From Torymus aiolomorphi (taxonomy: Eukaryota; Arthropoda; Insecta; Hymenoptera; Torymidae): a DNA stretch of 64,000 nt. The position numbers and the translations under genes are program-made. Of the stretch, positions 34,384 to 45,005 are shown piece by piece (position 1 is the first letter of the stretch; each line of letters starts with the position of its first letter). Location of the stretch: assembly GCA_036365515.1 (NCBI GenBank), contig CM070874.1, positions 21,774,709-21,838,708 on the forward strand. Reading direction: 5' to 3'. The notes beneath the pieces were generated by a model. That model was not told the origin of the DNA. It did not search any database and worked only from the letters and a program-made list of their open reading frames with translations.

Positions 34384-34386
<3 letters not shown>

Positions 34387-34441
<55 letters not shown>
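34387..34441. repeat. (AT)n microsatellite
   Basis: About 55 bases of AT directly at the transposon tip. Confidence 0.95.
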
Positions 34442-34447
<6 letters not shown>

Positions 34448-34926
34448 GATTTGGAAGTTTGAGGATATCAACCCCCCGCTCGTCAGAGTTACTAAAGAAA
34501 TAATATCCCTCAGGTTACCGACTCTCAGCAAATGGACTCTAGATAACTCCTCAAACTTCCGATCGCGTACCTGATGGAAGTTTGAAGAGACTCCTCAAAC
34601 TACCAAAAAAGCCTCAAACTTCCAGGCGAAAGCTGAATATAAACCTCAAACTTCCGGTTTAATATATGTATATATTATATATATATGTCGTCTCGCGGTT
34701 TTGACGAGTTTTTCGAGATATCATATATCGGTTTTGAAGAGATTCTCCGGTTTTGAAGAGCCTCTTCCCACCGGCAAAGATATATGTATATGACCGGTTT
34801 TGGAGAGTTTTCGGCCATTTTCTAGAGCCTATAACCCCAGGGTCCATATTTCTTTAATCACGTTAACATAGGCAACTCTGAGAAAAAGAACTATACCTCT
34901 GCAAAACCGGTACACCCACATACTTT

Positions 34927-34962
<36 letters not shown>

Positions 34963-35189
34963 ATTATCCCCCCATCCGTTTATGGAGCCCATCCCTGTAT
35001 ATTAGTACCTACAGCCCAGAGATCCCTATGGCAAGTGACTAAAGAAATTCTAAGACCCTGGGGTTATAGACTCTAGATCGGGCTCCATAAACGCCCGAGA
35101 AAAATATTTTATGGGACCCGGGCTCCATAAAAGAAAACGGGCTCCATAAATATGCTCATGTGTATAAAAGGGCTCCATAAATCTGTTAA

Positions 35190-35195
<6 letters not shown>
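34442..35195. repeat. Region of recurring short motifs
   Basis: CCTCAAACTTCC or its complement occurs at 34453, 34549, 34576 (one variant), 34593 (one variant), 34612 and 34644. CCGGTTTTGAAGAG-like motifs occur at about 34696, 34729, 34748 and 34794. GGGCTCCATAAA or its complement occurs near 34979, 35081, 35120, 35141 and 35170. No gene. TA tracts lie between. Confidence 0.7.
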
Positions 35196-35231
<36 letters not shown>

Positions 35232-35408
35232 CGCGCGCGCACACACATGCACGCACACACACGCACGCACACACACGCCCGCACACGCACACACACGCAC
35301 GCACACACACGCATGCACACGCACACACACGCACGCACACACGCACACACACACACGCGCGCGCATACACACGCACGCACGCACAATCACACATATTATA
35401 TTTATAGA
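35196..35408 (+). repeat. Compound TA / CG / CA microsatellite
   Basis: TA, then CGCG, then a long CACACG-type tract. Long ORFs across it on both strands are repeat artefacts. Confidence 0.95.
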
Positions 35409-36427
35409 TATAGAATTTGTAGCTAATGGCCGTACTACCAAGGTGTTTTTTATAAGTAAAACAATTATTTACAACGTTTCGGACATTTTATTACGTCCCT
35501 CTTCAGGTTCTAAATACAACAATTATACAATTATTTTCTACAATTCACAATAACTTAATTTCGCATTAATAAATAAAACTTACATTTAAAACGTATTGTC
35601 AGATTCTTTTACGGAAAGTAATCCGTTCGTCACTGCTTACAATTCGGATTTTTCATCGTATTTATACAGATGTTACGCATATATGTGTGTGTATAAGAAG
35701 CGCGTACAGTGGTGGGGATGCAATAGACGATTTTCGAAGCGACACAGCGGGTGTGCTATCAGGAGAGTATGTCTAAGTAGAGGGGGGACCCCAACCAATG
35801 TTACAAAATTCTCGACAACGAGCAATCCTACGACACCGTGGGCGTGCGTGGTAACTCTACCTCAGCATGTTCTCCTGTTCTCCTTCACTTGCTGCTTTCA
35901 GTATTTTCCTCTTATAAGCACATAAATTGACAATTATTTATTAGAGTGGTATATTCTTTTGGTAAACTATTAATTTCGAATTGTTTATTCATATATCTTG
36001 ATTGTGTGTGTATGAATACAGCTTCCGAAAATAATCTTTTTCCTCTATTAATTTCTGTATCTAGAATTTTTACATTATTGAAATCTATTTTATGATTATT
36101 GTTTTTTGTGTGTAGATATAATGATGAATTATCATCTTCCCTAGTGTATTTTTTAGAGTGTTCATTAATTCGTACATTTAAACGTCTACCTGTCTGGCCA
36201 ACGTACGAAGCCTCACAATCTTCGCAATTAATTTTATAAACAACATTCGCTTTATCACAGATTTTAGTATTATCTTTACCTAATTTAATAATATTATTGA
36301 GTTTATTCTTGGTACTATATATGATATTTGTATTGTGTTGTTTAAACAAAATATTCATGGATCTTTCTAATTCTTTAACATATGGAAGTGTAATAAACAT
36401 TTTTTTATTTTTCTCATTGCATCGATT
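35409..36427 (-). mobile_element. Penelope-like element, 3' fragment, inverted
   Basis: The exact reverse complement, apart from few changes, of 36990-38008. It encodes the same C-terminal GIY-YIG endonuclease (36400-35912, ending NNCQFMCL) and the same 3'UTR. It is truncated at the 5' side at 36427, where the second copy begins. Confidence 0.9.
35912..36425 (-). CDS. Penelope GIY-YIG endonuclease domain, partial
   Basis: The frame holds the C-terminal 160-170 residues: FITLPYVKELERSMNILF, then the Cys pair of CEDCEASYVGQTGRRLNVRI, which is the GIY-YIG nuclease signature of Penelope elements. The frame is open to the stop at 35912. The RT part is absent. In Penelope elements this nuclease makes the nick for target-primed reverse transcription. 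It is a 5'-truncated duplicate and cannot be autonomous. Confidence 0.9.
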
Positions 36428-36428
36428 T

Positions 36429-37505
36429 TTTCAATTTAATGGAAAATTTTACCAACAAATTTTCGGTTCAGCTATGGGTAATCCCATTAGCCCCATCTTG
36501 GCAGACATTGTCATGGAAGATTTGGAAATTCAAGCGTTAAATAATCTTAATACGAAACCTTTGTTTTATTTCCGTTACGTTGACGATATTATTTTATGTA
36601 TAAAAAAAGACACGATTGATCATACTGTAAACACGTTTAATTCCTATGACCAAAACTTACAGTTCACTGTTGAACTACCACTTAATAACTGTATTAGTTT
36701 TCTTGACATCAAAATTATTGTCAATAATCAACAACGCATTATCACAGATTGGCACCATAAACAAACTTTTTCCGGAAGATATTTAAATTATTTATCCCAA
36801 CATCCTCTTTGTAATAAAATTGCCATTATTTATAGTTTAGTTGACCGAGCATTTAAATTATCACACAACTCTTTTCACAATAAAAATATAAATTTTATCA
36901 AGGAACTTTTAAAACAGAATAATTATCCACCTGAATTATCAGAATTTCATATAAAAAAACGCCTAAATAAATTAAGAAATAGTAATAACAATCGATGCAA
37001 TGAGAAAAATAAAAAAATGTTTATTACACTTCCATATGTTAAAGAATTAGAAAGATCCATGAATATTTTGTTTAAACAACACAATACAAATATCATATAT
37101 AGTACCAAGAATAAACTCAATAATATTATTAAATTAGGTAAAGATAATACTAAAATCTGTGATAAAGCGAATGTTGTTTATAAAATTAATTGCGAAGATT
37201 GTGAGGCTTCGTACGTTGGCCAGACAGGTAGACGTTTAAATGTACGAATTAATGAACACTCTAAAAAATACACTAGGGAAGATGATAATTCATCATTATA
37301 TCTACACACAAAAAACAATAATCATAAAATAGATTTCAATAATGTAAAAATTCTAGATACAGAAATTAATAGAGGAAAAAGATTATTTTCGGAAGCTGTA
37401 TTCATACACACACAATCAAGATATATGAATAAACAATTCGAAATTAATAGTTTACCAAAAGAATATACCACTCTAATAAATAATTGTCAATTTATGTGCT
37501 TATAA
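36429..37505 (+). CDS. Penelope RT (partial) plus GIY-YIG endonuclease
   Basis: The true coding part begins near 36429. The ORF upstream of that point is only antisense of the inverted copy. Residues read GSAMGNPISPILADIVMEDL and FRYVDDIILC, the RT motif B and catalytic YVDD box. The SFLDIKI block and CNKIAIIYSLVDRAFKLS follow, then the endonuclease with CEASYVGQTGRR and the NEHSKK region. There are no stops up to TAA at 37505. The N-terminal half of the RT is missing, so it is not autonomous despite the intact frame. The element belongs to the Penelope group. Confidence 0.9.
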   Translation, partial: FQFNGKFYQQIFGSAMGNPISPILADIVMEDLEIQALNNLNTKPLFYFRYVDDIILCIKKDTIDHTVNTFNSYDQNLQFTVELPLNNCISFLDIKIIVNNQQRIITDWHHKQTFSGRYLNYLSQHPLCNKIAIIYSLVDRAFKLSHNSFHNKNINFIKELLKQNNYPPELSEFHIKKRLNKLRNSNNNRCNEKNKKMFITLPYVKELERSMNILFKQHNTNIIYSTKNKLNNIIKLGKDNTKICDKANVVYKINCEDCEASYVGQTGRRLNVRINEHSKKYTREDDNSSLYLHTKNNNHKIDFNNVKILDTEINRGKRLFSEAVFIHTQSRYMNKQFEINSLPKEYTTLINNCQFMCL

Positions 37506-37900
37506 GAGGAAAATACTGAAAGCAGCAAGTGAAGGAGAACAGGAGAACATGCTGAGGTAGAGTTACCACGCACGCCCACGGTGTCGTAGGATTGCTCGTT
37601 GTCGAGAATTTTGTAACATTGGTTGGGGTCCCCCCTCTACTTAGACATACTCTCCTGATAGCACACCCGCTGTGTCGCTTCGAAAATCGTCTATTGCATC
37701 CCCACCACTGTATGCGCTTCTTATACACACACATATATGCGTAATATCTGTATAAATACGATGAAAAATCCGAATTGTAAGCAGTGACGAACGGATTACT
37801 TTCCGTAAAAGAATCTGACAATACGTTTTAAATGTAAGTTTTATTTATTAATGCGAAATTAAGTTATTGTGAATTGTAGAAAATAATTGTATAATTGTTG

Positions 37901-37950
37901 TATTTAGAACCTGAAGAGGGACGTAATAAAATGTCCGAAACGTTGTAAAT
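37901..37950 (+). ncRNA. Hammerhead-like core in Penelope 3' region
   Basis: CTGAAGA, then a stem GGAC/GTCC, then GAAAC is the hammerhead core order. The flanks TATTTAGAAC and GTTGTAAATA pair at nine of ten positions. A separate stem III and the cleavage triplet are not clear. Hammerhead ribozymes are known from Penelope elements. The second copy of the motif is at 35467-35516 on the minus strand. Confidence 0.4.
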
Positions 37951-38046
37951 AATTGTTTTACTTATAAAAAACACCTTGGTAGTACGGCCATTAGCTACAA
38001 ATTCTATAACTACACCAAAACCTACCATTGGCTACATTTAACCAAC

Positions 38047-38455
38047 AAATATTATATGTATGTTCATCTGTATGGAAGTTTTAAATTAATTTTTGCAAAT
38101 AGACATTATAAAGGCAAGTATTACAACACGAGAATATATATTTAATAAATTTTTATTCTATAATAGTGCTCAACCTAATTTTAATTATTTTTTTATGTAA
38201 TGAAACCTATAATTCCCTATGTATTAAATGTGTTCTTGCATATAAGTGAATATAAGTGAATATATGCAAGCATACATTTAATACATAGGATATTATGTTT
38301 CATTATATAAAAAATAATTCAAATTATGTTGCGCACCATTATAGAATAAAAATTTATTAAGTATAAATTCTCGTTTTGTAATACTTGCATTTATAATATC
38401 TATTTGCAATAATTAATTTAAAACATACATGGATGTGAACATACATATAATATTT
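38047..38455. mobile_element. Foldback/palindromic MITE, ~410 bp
   Basis: Left arm from AAATATTATATGTATGTTCA and right arm ending TGAACATACATATAATATTT, with near-complete inversion and a centre at about 38251 (GTGAATATAAGTGAATAT). The arms differ by scattered substitutions. No ORF. Target duplication not clear. Confidence 0.8.
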
Positions 38456-38487
38456 GTGTGTGTGTGTGTGTGTATGTGTGTGTGTGT

Positions 38488-38537
<50 letters not shown>

Positions 38538-38557
38538 GTGTGTGCGTGTGCGTGTGC
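38456..38557 (+). repeat. (GT)n microsatellite
   Basis: About 100 bases of GT with a few changes, at the broken end of the copia fragment. Confidence 0.95.
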
Positions 38558-39704
38558 GTACGCTCACGGCTTCTGACAGTGCAACGTACTCCGCAGCTGT
38601 CGAAGACTTACTAACACTTCCCTGTTTCCTAGATTTCCAGTGTATTACATTTCCATACAACTTTACAATATACCCAGTTATCGATTTTCTATCTACGCAA
38701 TCTCCTGCCTAGTCTGCGTCTACATAACATTCAAGAATATCTATTTTATCATTTTTCTTATATCTCAATTTTAAATCTTTAGTTAAGTATAAATATTTTA
38801 AAATTCTTAAAGCATACTTATAGTGCGTCTCATTGTAACAATTTTGAAATCTGCTCATATAATTAACGCTGTAATTCACATCTAATCTAGTCCCTGAACT
38901 AATATAAAAGAGTGCTCCAATCAAATTTCTATATTTTAAATTTTCATTTATTTCTTGAGCAGGTTCTAATTTCAAATTCTGTTCCATAGGAGTCTCATAC
39001 AATTTCGCTTGTTCAATCTGATATTTCCTAGCTAAGGACTCGATATATTTTTCCTGATCTAATGTCATTTCATTTTTCTTTTCGTCATATTCAATATTAA
39101 TACCTTAATATGTACTTACTTTTCCTAAATCTTTCATTTGGAATCTTTCTTTTAACAAACCTTTTATAAAATTCAAGTTTTGTCTACTTTCACAACAAAT
39201 CAAAATATCGTCCACAAATATAATTAAATAAATAATCTCACCTCTTTCTTTTAATGTATACAAACAATATTCATGTTCGCTTCTTACAAAATTAAAACAA
39301 CTTAAATAACTATCAAGACACTCATACCAAGCTCTGGGGCTCTCACGCTAACTATACAATGCTTTATTCGACATACATACTCTACCAGTACCATCTTCAT
39401 ACCCTTCAGGCTGTTTTACAAACACTTTCGACTTAACTTTTCCATTCAAAAACGCTGTTTCTACGTCCATTTGCTCAATTAACAGTCCATTTTGACAACA
39501 ATATGATAACAATATTTTCAAAGTTTGGGTTTTCGTAACTGGTGAGTAAATATCATCCAATATATCTTTTTGTTGATATCCCCTTACAACAATTCTCGCT
39601 TTATACACATCTTCACTTTTCTTAGTGTAAATCCATTTTAAATCTAATACCCTTTCATTCTTCGGTTTTTCAACTAATACCCACGTTTTATTTTTCTTTA
39701 AACT
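38558..39704 (-). pseudogene. Copia fragment 2, RT and RNase H part
   Basis: Closely related to the complete copia at 21760-29171. 39608-39348 carries ARIVVRGYQQKDILDDIYSP and MDVETAFLNGKVKSKVFVKQ. The middle (39340-39070) is broken by stops. 39068-38709 carries the YLARKYQIEQAKLYETP-type connection domain. 38660-38560 carries WKSRKQGSVSKSSTAAEYVA of RNase H and then runs into the GT repeat. The other half is at 41867-43278. A plus-strand copia has split it. Confidence 0.85.
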
Positions 39705-39886
39705 TGTTCAAAATAGTATACATCTATATTGTACGCATGAATATATACAGTAGGTATGTGTGAGCGCGCGACTGTATCGAGAGCGTGCAATGTCGTATGA
39801 GTCCAAACGTAAACATGTACCTCTCCCCTTCCTTATAGTGTGTGCGTGAGCAAGCATCTAAGTCGAGGAGCAGCGAATGATACGTT

Positions 39887-39981
<95 letters not shown>

Positions 39982-40103
39982 GTACGCCGAACGAGAAGCA
40001 CCTCGCGCGTGGCGCAAGGTAGCGCCGTGAACTAAGTCTCAATAAATTCTTTATTATATCACTACATTAAACAAGTCTCTCCTTAATTAACCACACCTCA
40101 ACA
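39705..40103 (+). repeat. Copia-3 5' LTR with (CT)n tract
   Basis: TGTTCAAAATAG... to ...CACCTCAACA. It holds a CT microsatellite of about 90 bases at 39886-39976. The last 83 bases match the 3' LTR remnant at 41784-41866. Confidence 0.9.
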
Positions 40104-40385
40104 TGGTAGGAGAGCGTGGTTGGTTTGCCACGAGGTAAGTGGTAAGTGTTTTTTCCATTATCTTCTATATCGACTCTCGAGTTGTATAGAGATAATTAAA
40201 GCGCCGCGTATGTGAACACCGTGTGAAACGTATATAGACGAAGAATCGAAATTGAAAATCGAGCAAGAAGAAAAGTCCGAATACGAAAGAACGTTCCAGA
40301 TATCTATTGAATAAGAAACGACCTTGGAGGTCGAGCACGAAGAAAATTCTGAACACGAAGGAACATTCGAGAACGAAGAAGACGA

Positions 40386-41050
40386 AATGGAGAAAAAGGA
40401 AGCCACGATACAGGTGTTTGATGGAAAAGACTAGAGTATGTGGAAGAAAAGGATTACGATGTACCTAAAGTTGAAAAAATGTGACGTAGTGATAACCAGA
40501 GTAAGAGTTGCTGCAGATAAAGAAGACTGGGAAGAAAAGAATTTAAAGGCCACAATTGGAGTTTGTGTGCGAAGAAGGTACAGCGTATAATATAATAAAG
40601 AAATTGGATGATATGTATTTAAAAGAGTCTACAGCACTACAAACTGTATGTAGAAATAAATTGGAAAAATTGAGACGAGAAAAGTATAGTGATACAGCAA
40701 CTTTTTTCAGTGAATTTGAGAAATCAGTGAATGAATTAAAAAGCGCAGGTGCAAAAATAAGTGAAAAAGAAAAACTAAATTATATGTTGAACACGTTGCC
40801 GAACCAGTACAGTTATATTGGTGATTTAATAGACACATTAAAAGAAGAGGACCAAACAGCATCGTATGTGAAAAATAAAATCCAAATCGCTGAAATGAAA
40901 AATAATAGCGAGCACAACGAACAAAGGTCAAATGTATTCGCAGTCGAGGCAGAGGAGGAAGAGGCAACATCGTCAGGGGGCGCGGTAACTTCCGCCAGCA
41001 AGGAGCCAGCACAGCGCAAGGATAGCTACGGTGCACGCGATGCAGAGTAA
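40386..41050 (+). pseudogene. Copia-3 gag
   Basis: A start at 40386 (MEKKEATIQVFDGKD) is followed by an in-frame TAG and then a frame change near 40555. From 40556 to 41050 the frame is open with the copia Gag helical domain (TAYNIIKKLDDMYLKESTAL, FFSEFEKSVNELKSAGAKIS, LNTLPNQYSYIGDLIDTLK). The CCHC knuckle expected afterwards is missing. The final part is acidic and Ala-rich. Related to, but clearly different from, the gag at 28049-28807. Confidence 0.85.
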
Positions 41051-41087
41051 TTATAGTCAAGGTAGGCTAGGTAATGAGATACAGTGA

Positions 41088-41783
41088 TTGCTGGACAGCG
41101 GATGTACCGATCACATAATAAATAGCGTCGACTATTTTGATAAATGTATTGACCTTAAAGAACCGGTAAATATATATTTAGGGAGTAATAGATATATAAA
41201 AGCAACGAATATTGGAAATGTAGTTATCTATATTGACGCGTTTGGTAAAAAGAATGAAGTTAATATGAGTAATATTTTTTATGCCGAAAAAATGAATACA
41301 AACTTAATAAGTTTTGGGAAATTAACAGATAACAATACAATTATCTCAAAGGGAAATAAAGCAGAGATAATAGATAAAAATAATAAATTGATAGCTGTAG
41401 CATACAAAGAAAATCGAACTTATAAGATAAAGAGTATTTTGAAACATAAGGAAAATTATGTAAATACAGCCGAATGTCAAGGCAACAATAACAGTATGAG
41501 TTTGAAAGAGAAATGGCATAGAATGTTAGGACACGTAAATTTCGGGTATCTAAATACACTATGTAGACAAGAGTTATTAACGGGTATTCCGAATAAACTT
41601 GAATCGGAATTTATAAAGTGTAAAACGTGTATAGAGAATAAAATGCACAATTTGCCATTTAGCAACGACAGAATAAAAGCTAAAGATATTTTAGAAATAG
41701 TTCATACAGATGTATGTGGTCCATTTAAAACTACAGGATTTAATGTAGAAAATTATTTTGTCTCTTTCATTGATGATTATTAT
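41088..41783 (+). pseudogene. Copia-3 protease and integrase start
   Basis: LDSGCTDHIINSVDYF is the protease active site. NLISFGKL and the HHCC zinc region (WHRMLGHVNFGYLN, CKTCIENKMHN) follow. Then comes the integrase core start LEIVHTDVCGPFKTT and FIDDYYS. There the internal deletion joins the LTR remnant. The rest of the catalytic core is absent. Confidence 0.9.
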
Positions 41784-41866
41784 AGCGCCGTGAACTAAGT
41801 CTTAATAAACTCTTTATTATATCACTACATTAAATAAGTCTCTCCTTAATTAACCACACCTCAACA
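41784..41866 (+). repeat. Copia-3 3' LTR remnant
   Basis: 83 bases, GCGCCGTGAACTAAGTC to CCTCAACA, matching the end of the LTR at 40021-40103. Confidence 0.9.
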
Positions 41867-43278
41867 AAACTATTCATCTCTTTATTCATAGCATCTACCC
41901 AAAAACTAGACTCATCACTTTCAATAGCCTCTTTAAAATTTACTGGACTGACAGCACTACAATAATTTACGTACATACATCCACTATATACAAAGTTATC
42001 ATCAAATCTACCAGGCTTTTTAATATTTCTTTGAGACCTTCTTAATTCAGGTACTTCTTCTACTTCGTTTTTATCATTTCCATTTAAACTTCCTAAATTT
42101 TCATTTTCTTTATTGTTTAAATTTTCATCCTGTTCAAAGCTTTCATTTAAATTTTCCTTTTCTAAAACTCTATCATTTAAACCTATGCATTCTACGTCTT
42201 CCTCAACAACATCCACATGCCTTGCAACAATAACTCTGTTACCTATCAAGACTCTGTAACCTACTACATCATAACCTATCAAAATTCCTAAATCAGCTTT
42301 TCTATCCCATTTTGAATTTCTTTTATTTTCTGGTACTCTAACAAATACTTTACTTCCGTATAATTTTAAATACTTCGTGTCTGGCTTTTGATTAAAAAAT
42401 ATCTCATAAGGAGATTTATTCCTCACTAACGTGTTTGCAATCGTTCTATTCTTCAAATATGCTACGGCGCAGACTACTTCTGGCCAGTACCGTTTCTCTA
42501 CCTTTGACTCAGCTAACAAGCACCTAGCACTGTCCATAATTGTCCTATTGTACCTTTCTGCTGTACCGTTAAGCTCATGCACATAAGGTGGGCATGGCTC
42601 TAACTCAATTCTCTTTTCTCTAAATAATCTATACATATCTTTATTCAAATATTCAGTGCCATTATCACATCTCAGTTTCTTAATTTTCTTACCAGTTTTA
42701 TTTTTAACTAAATTAATATATTCAATAAATTTATCATATACCTCATTCTTTGTCTTAATCAGATAAACTTTAGCTACTTTACTAAATTCGTCAATAAAAG
42801 TAAGAAAATATTTTTCCCCTTTATAACCTTCTGAATGTGGCCCATTTAAATCTGTGTGTACTATCTCTAAAATGTCTTTTGCCCTTTTCCTATTATTATC
42901 AAAAGGAATATTGTGCATTTTATTTTCAATGCACGTAGCACATTTAAAATAGCCTGTCTCTATCTCACTAGGTAAACCCTCTAAAACATGATTTTTACAC
43001 ATAGTATTTAAGTAATTAAAATTAACGTGCCCCAATGTTCTATGCCACTTTTCTTTTAAAGTCATTTTTTCATTTTTAACTGTCAAATTAAATTCTTTAA
43101 TTCTTTCAATAAAACTACTCATTTTGTAAATTCTACCAATTTTCCAGCTATGGCAATCAATTTATTATTTTTATTATAGATTTTAGAACTATCTCCGATA
43201 GATACTACTTTATAATTATCAGTCACTTTAGCAAAACTTATTAAATTTCTATCCATATCTTTCACGTAAAATACATTT
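41867..43278 (-). pseudogene. Copia fragment 2, protease end, integrase and linker
   Basis: One frame from 43122 to 41867 without stops, 418 codons. It has the HHCC region (WHRTLGHVNFNYLN, CATCIENKMHN), the core with LEIVHTDLNGP, LRCDNGTEYLN and YVHELNGTAERYNRTI (all of D, D, E present), RVPENKRNSKWDRKADLG, an acidic Asn/Glu-rich linker and KKPGRFDDNFVYSG before RT. The upstream part to 43278 is the end of the protease region with a frame change at about 43125. It is truncated at 43278. Confidence 0.9.
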
Positions 43279-43404
43279 TTTCAGCGCCGGTCTTACGTAT
43301 TGTGAGACCTGGGACGAATATTTATTGCGGGGCCTATTTAAGGGGAGGATTTTCCTAATGAATCTCGGAATTGCTTAAAATAGTACAAATATTGTCAAAA
43401 AAAA
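43279..43404. other. Short unclassified stretch
   Basis: GC-richer piece starting CAGCGCCGGTCTTACG right at the copia break. Nothing recognised. Confidence 0.3.
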
Positions 43405-44065
43405 TACAAATGTAGCCAAGGGAGTCGATGTATACATAAAAACGATTATTTAAATAATTTTTAAACCAAAGTAACCTGAGGACGCGAGGTCCGCGCATGT
43501 TATGGAATTACGTAGACTTGCAACAATAAGCAAGACAATTATTTAGCAAGTTGGGACGCGAGTTCAAACCATATAACGGAGCTACGTAGACGTGCGACGT
43601 AAGCAAGACGATTATTGCAATAATTTTTAAACCCAAGTAGCCGGGGGACGCGGGGTCCACGAATACGAAGGAGTCATGAAGACATAAAACAATAAGCAAA
43701 ACGATTATTTAAATAATTTTTAAACCCAAGTAGCCGGGGCACGCGAGGTCCACGAATATGAAGGAGTCATGAAGATATAAAACAATAAGAAAAACGATTA
43801 TTTAAATAATTTTTAAGCCCAAGTAGCCGGGGGACGCGAGGTCCACGCATATTAGGGAATTACGTTGACGTGCAACAATAAGAAAGACAATTATTTAAGC
43901 AATTTTTAAACCCAAGTAGGCGGGGGATACGAGGTCCATGCATATTAGGAAATTACGTAGACATGCATTAATAAGCAATACTATTATTTAAATAATTTTT
44001 AAACCCAAGTATCCGGGGGACGCGAGTTCCAAGCATATAACGGAGTTACGTAGACGTGCCCACAC
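43405..44065 (-). repeat. 92-bp satellite array, inverted orientation
   Basis: About seven units. On the plus strand each reads ACGATTATTTAAATAATTTT, then CCCAAGTAGCCGGGGGACGC, then a variable part. The complement matches the family at 7868-9093 (CTCGCATCCCCCGCCTACTT, AAATAATTATTTT). Units are more diverged than in the left array. Confidence 0.85.
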
Positions 44066-44937
44066 AGCATGTATTAATTCTGAAACGATTCTGAAAGAAT
44101 ACATGAAATAATTTTATTTTTTCAAAAACGATTCAGTGAAAGGATTCTGTAATAATGTTATGTCCGAGGTATTTTTCTTTTAGAATTAATTCAATGAAAT
44201 AATTAAAAAAAAAAATTATATTATCATTGCAAAATTTGTTTAATGGAAAATTTCTGAAAGGATTCATGGATTATTACTGAAAGGTTACTAAAAGATATTT
44301 CAAAATTATTTCTGAAAGGAAAATACCCCGGACATAGCATTATTACAGAATCTTTTCAATGCAAGCTTTTTGTAAGAATTTATGAAATCATATTAAAAAT
44401 AAATTAGGAATTATTCTATAAATATTTCATTGGTTATGTTATATTATTGCACGATACTTTCAATGAAATATTTTTGGAAGCATTCAGGATTTAATATCGT
44501 TAATTAATTCAAAAATATATTGTAAATATTACCAACAATAAATTTCTAAGGTTATCAATCCTGTATTATTACAGAATCCTTTCAATGAAACATTTTTGGA
44601 AGGATTCTGGAATTAATATTGTGAATTAATTAGAAAATATTTTGTAAATATTAGTAACAAAAAATTTCGAAGGTTATAAATCCTGTATTATTGCAGAATC
44701 CTTTCAATGAAAGATTTTTGGAAGGATTCAGGAATTAATATTGTGAATTAATTAGAAAATATGTAGTAAATATTACTAACAATAAATTTCGAAGGGTATA
44801 TATCCCGTATTTGAAGGTACATTTTTATATTTTAGAATATTATTTAAATAATATTCTAACTATTTTTACATACATTCAATTGTTAATAATTTTACACTAT
44901 TTTATCGCAGAAAAAAACGCAGAAAAATTTTTTACAT
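44066..44937. repeat. AT-rich tandem and inverted repeats
   Basis: No gene. An inverted pair lies at about 44130-44170 and 44320-44365 (CTGTAATAATG.TATGTCCG and its complement). A direct repeat of about 123 bases (AGAATCCTTTCAATGAAA near 44573 and 44695, and a diverged copy near 44455) covers 44440-44815. Confidence 0.7.
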
Positions 44938-45005
44938 GATGGAGATTCGAACCTGGGTCGCTCGGGTACTACGCAAATACGCTATCCATTACGCTATCGC
45001 TCGCT
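44938..45005 (-). other. tRNA-Arg-like relic or SINE head
   Basis: The minus strand has A box TAGCGTAATGG and B box GGTTCGAATC at tRNA spacing, with the GTAATGGATAGCG D-loop typical of tRNA-Arg. Anticodon and acceptor stems pair poorly. No T-run terminator follows at the expected distance. Probably a tRNA-derived pseudogene or SINE head. Confidence 0.5.

Larger units (their letters stand above)
30329..34386 (-). mobile_element. DNA transposon with ~411-bp terminal inverted repeats
   Basis: Left arm 30329-30739 and right arm 33974-34386 are inverted copies (GAGGCGTTTCGC at the tip, CATCTAGTCCACGCG at the inner end). Both sides lie in TA repeats, so the target duplication cannot be told from the microsatellite. 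The left tip is itself a small hairpin, GAGGCG/CGCCTC. A transposase-like gene occupies 30792-32662. Superfamily not assigned. Confidence 0.85.
36428..38008 (+). mobile_element. Penelope-like element, 5'-truncated copy
   Basis: Plus-strand fragment beginning inside the RT palm, followed by the GIY-YIG endonuclease and a 500-base 3'UTR. It is joined head to head with 35409-36427 without any spacer. Confidence 0.9.
39705..41866 (+). mobile_element. Copia element 3, internally deleted, with TSD AAACT
   Basis: 5' LTR 39705-40103, PBS TGGTAGGAGAGCG at 40104 (one change from the initiator-Met site), gag, protease and the first part of integrase. The sequence then jumps within integrase directly to the last 83 bases of the 3' LTR (41784-41866). 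The 5-bp duplication AAACT lies at 39700-39704 and 41867-41871. RT and RNase H are missing, so it is non-autonomous. Inserted in copia fragment 2. Confidence 0.95.

Noticed and set aside
35050..35553. Several long ORFs rich in Cys/Val/Arg or Thr/His
   Set aside because: They translate CA/CG/TA microsatellites in all frames.
36297..36428. N-terminal extension of the Penelope ORF
   Set aside because: It reads the antisense of the inverted copy. The RT coding sequence starts after the junction.
38418..38712. ORFs across the GT tract
   Set aside because: Simple-repeat translation fused to a copia RNase H remnant.
39724..40022. ORFs across the CT tract
   Set aside because: Repeat translation within the copia-3 LTR.
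44938..45005. Functional tRNA-Arg gene
   Set aside because: A and B boxes are good but anticodon and acceptor stems do not pair and no terminator is seen.
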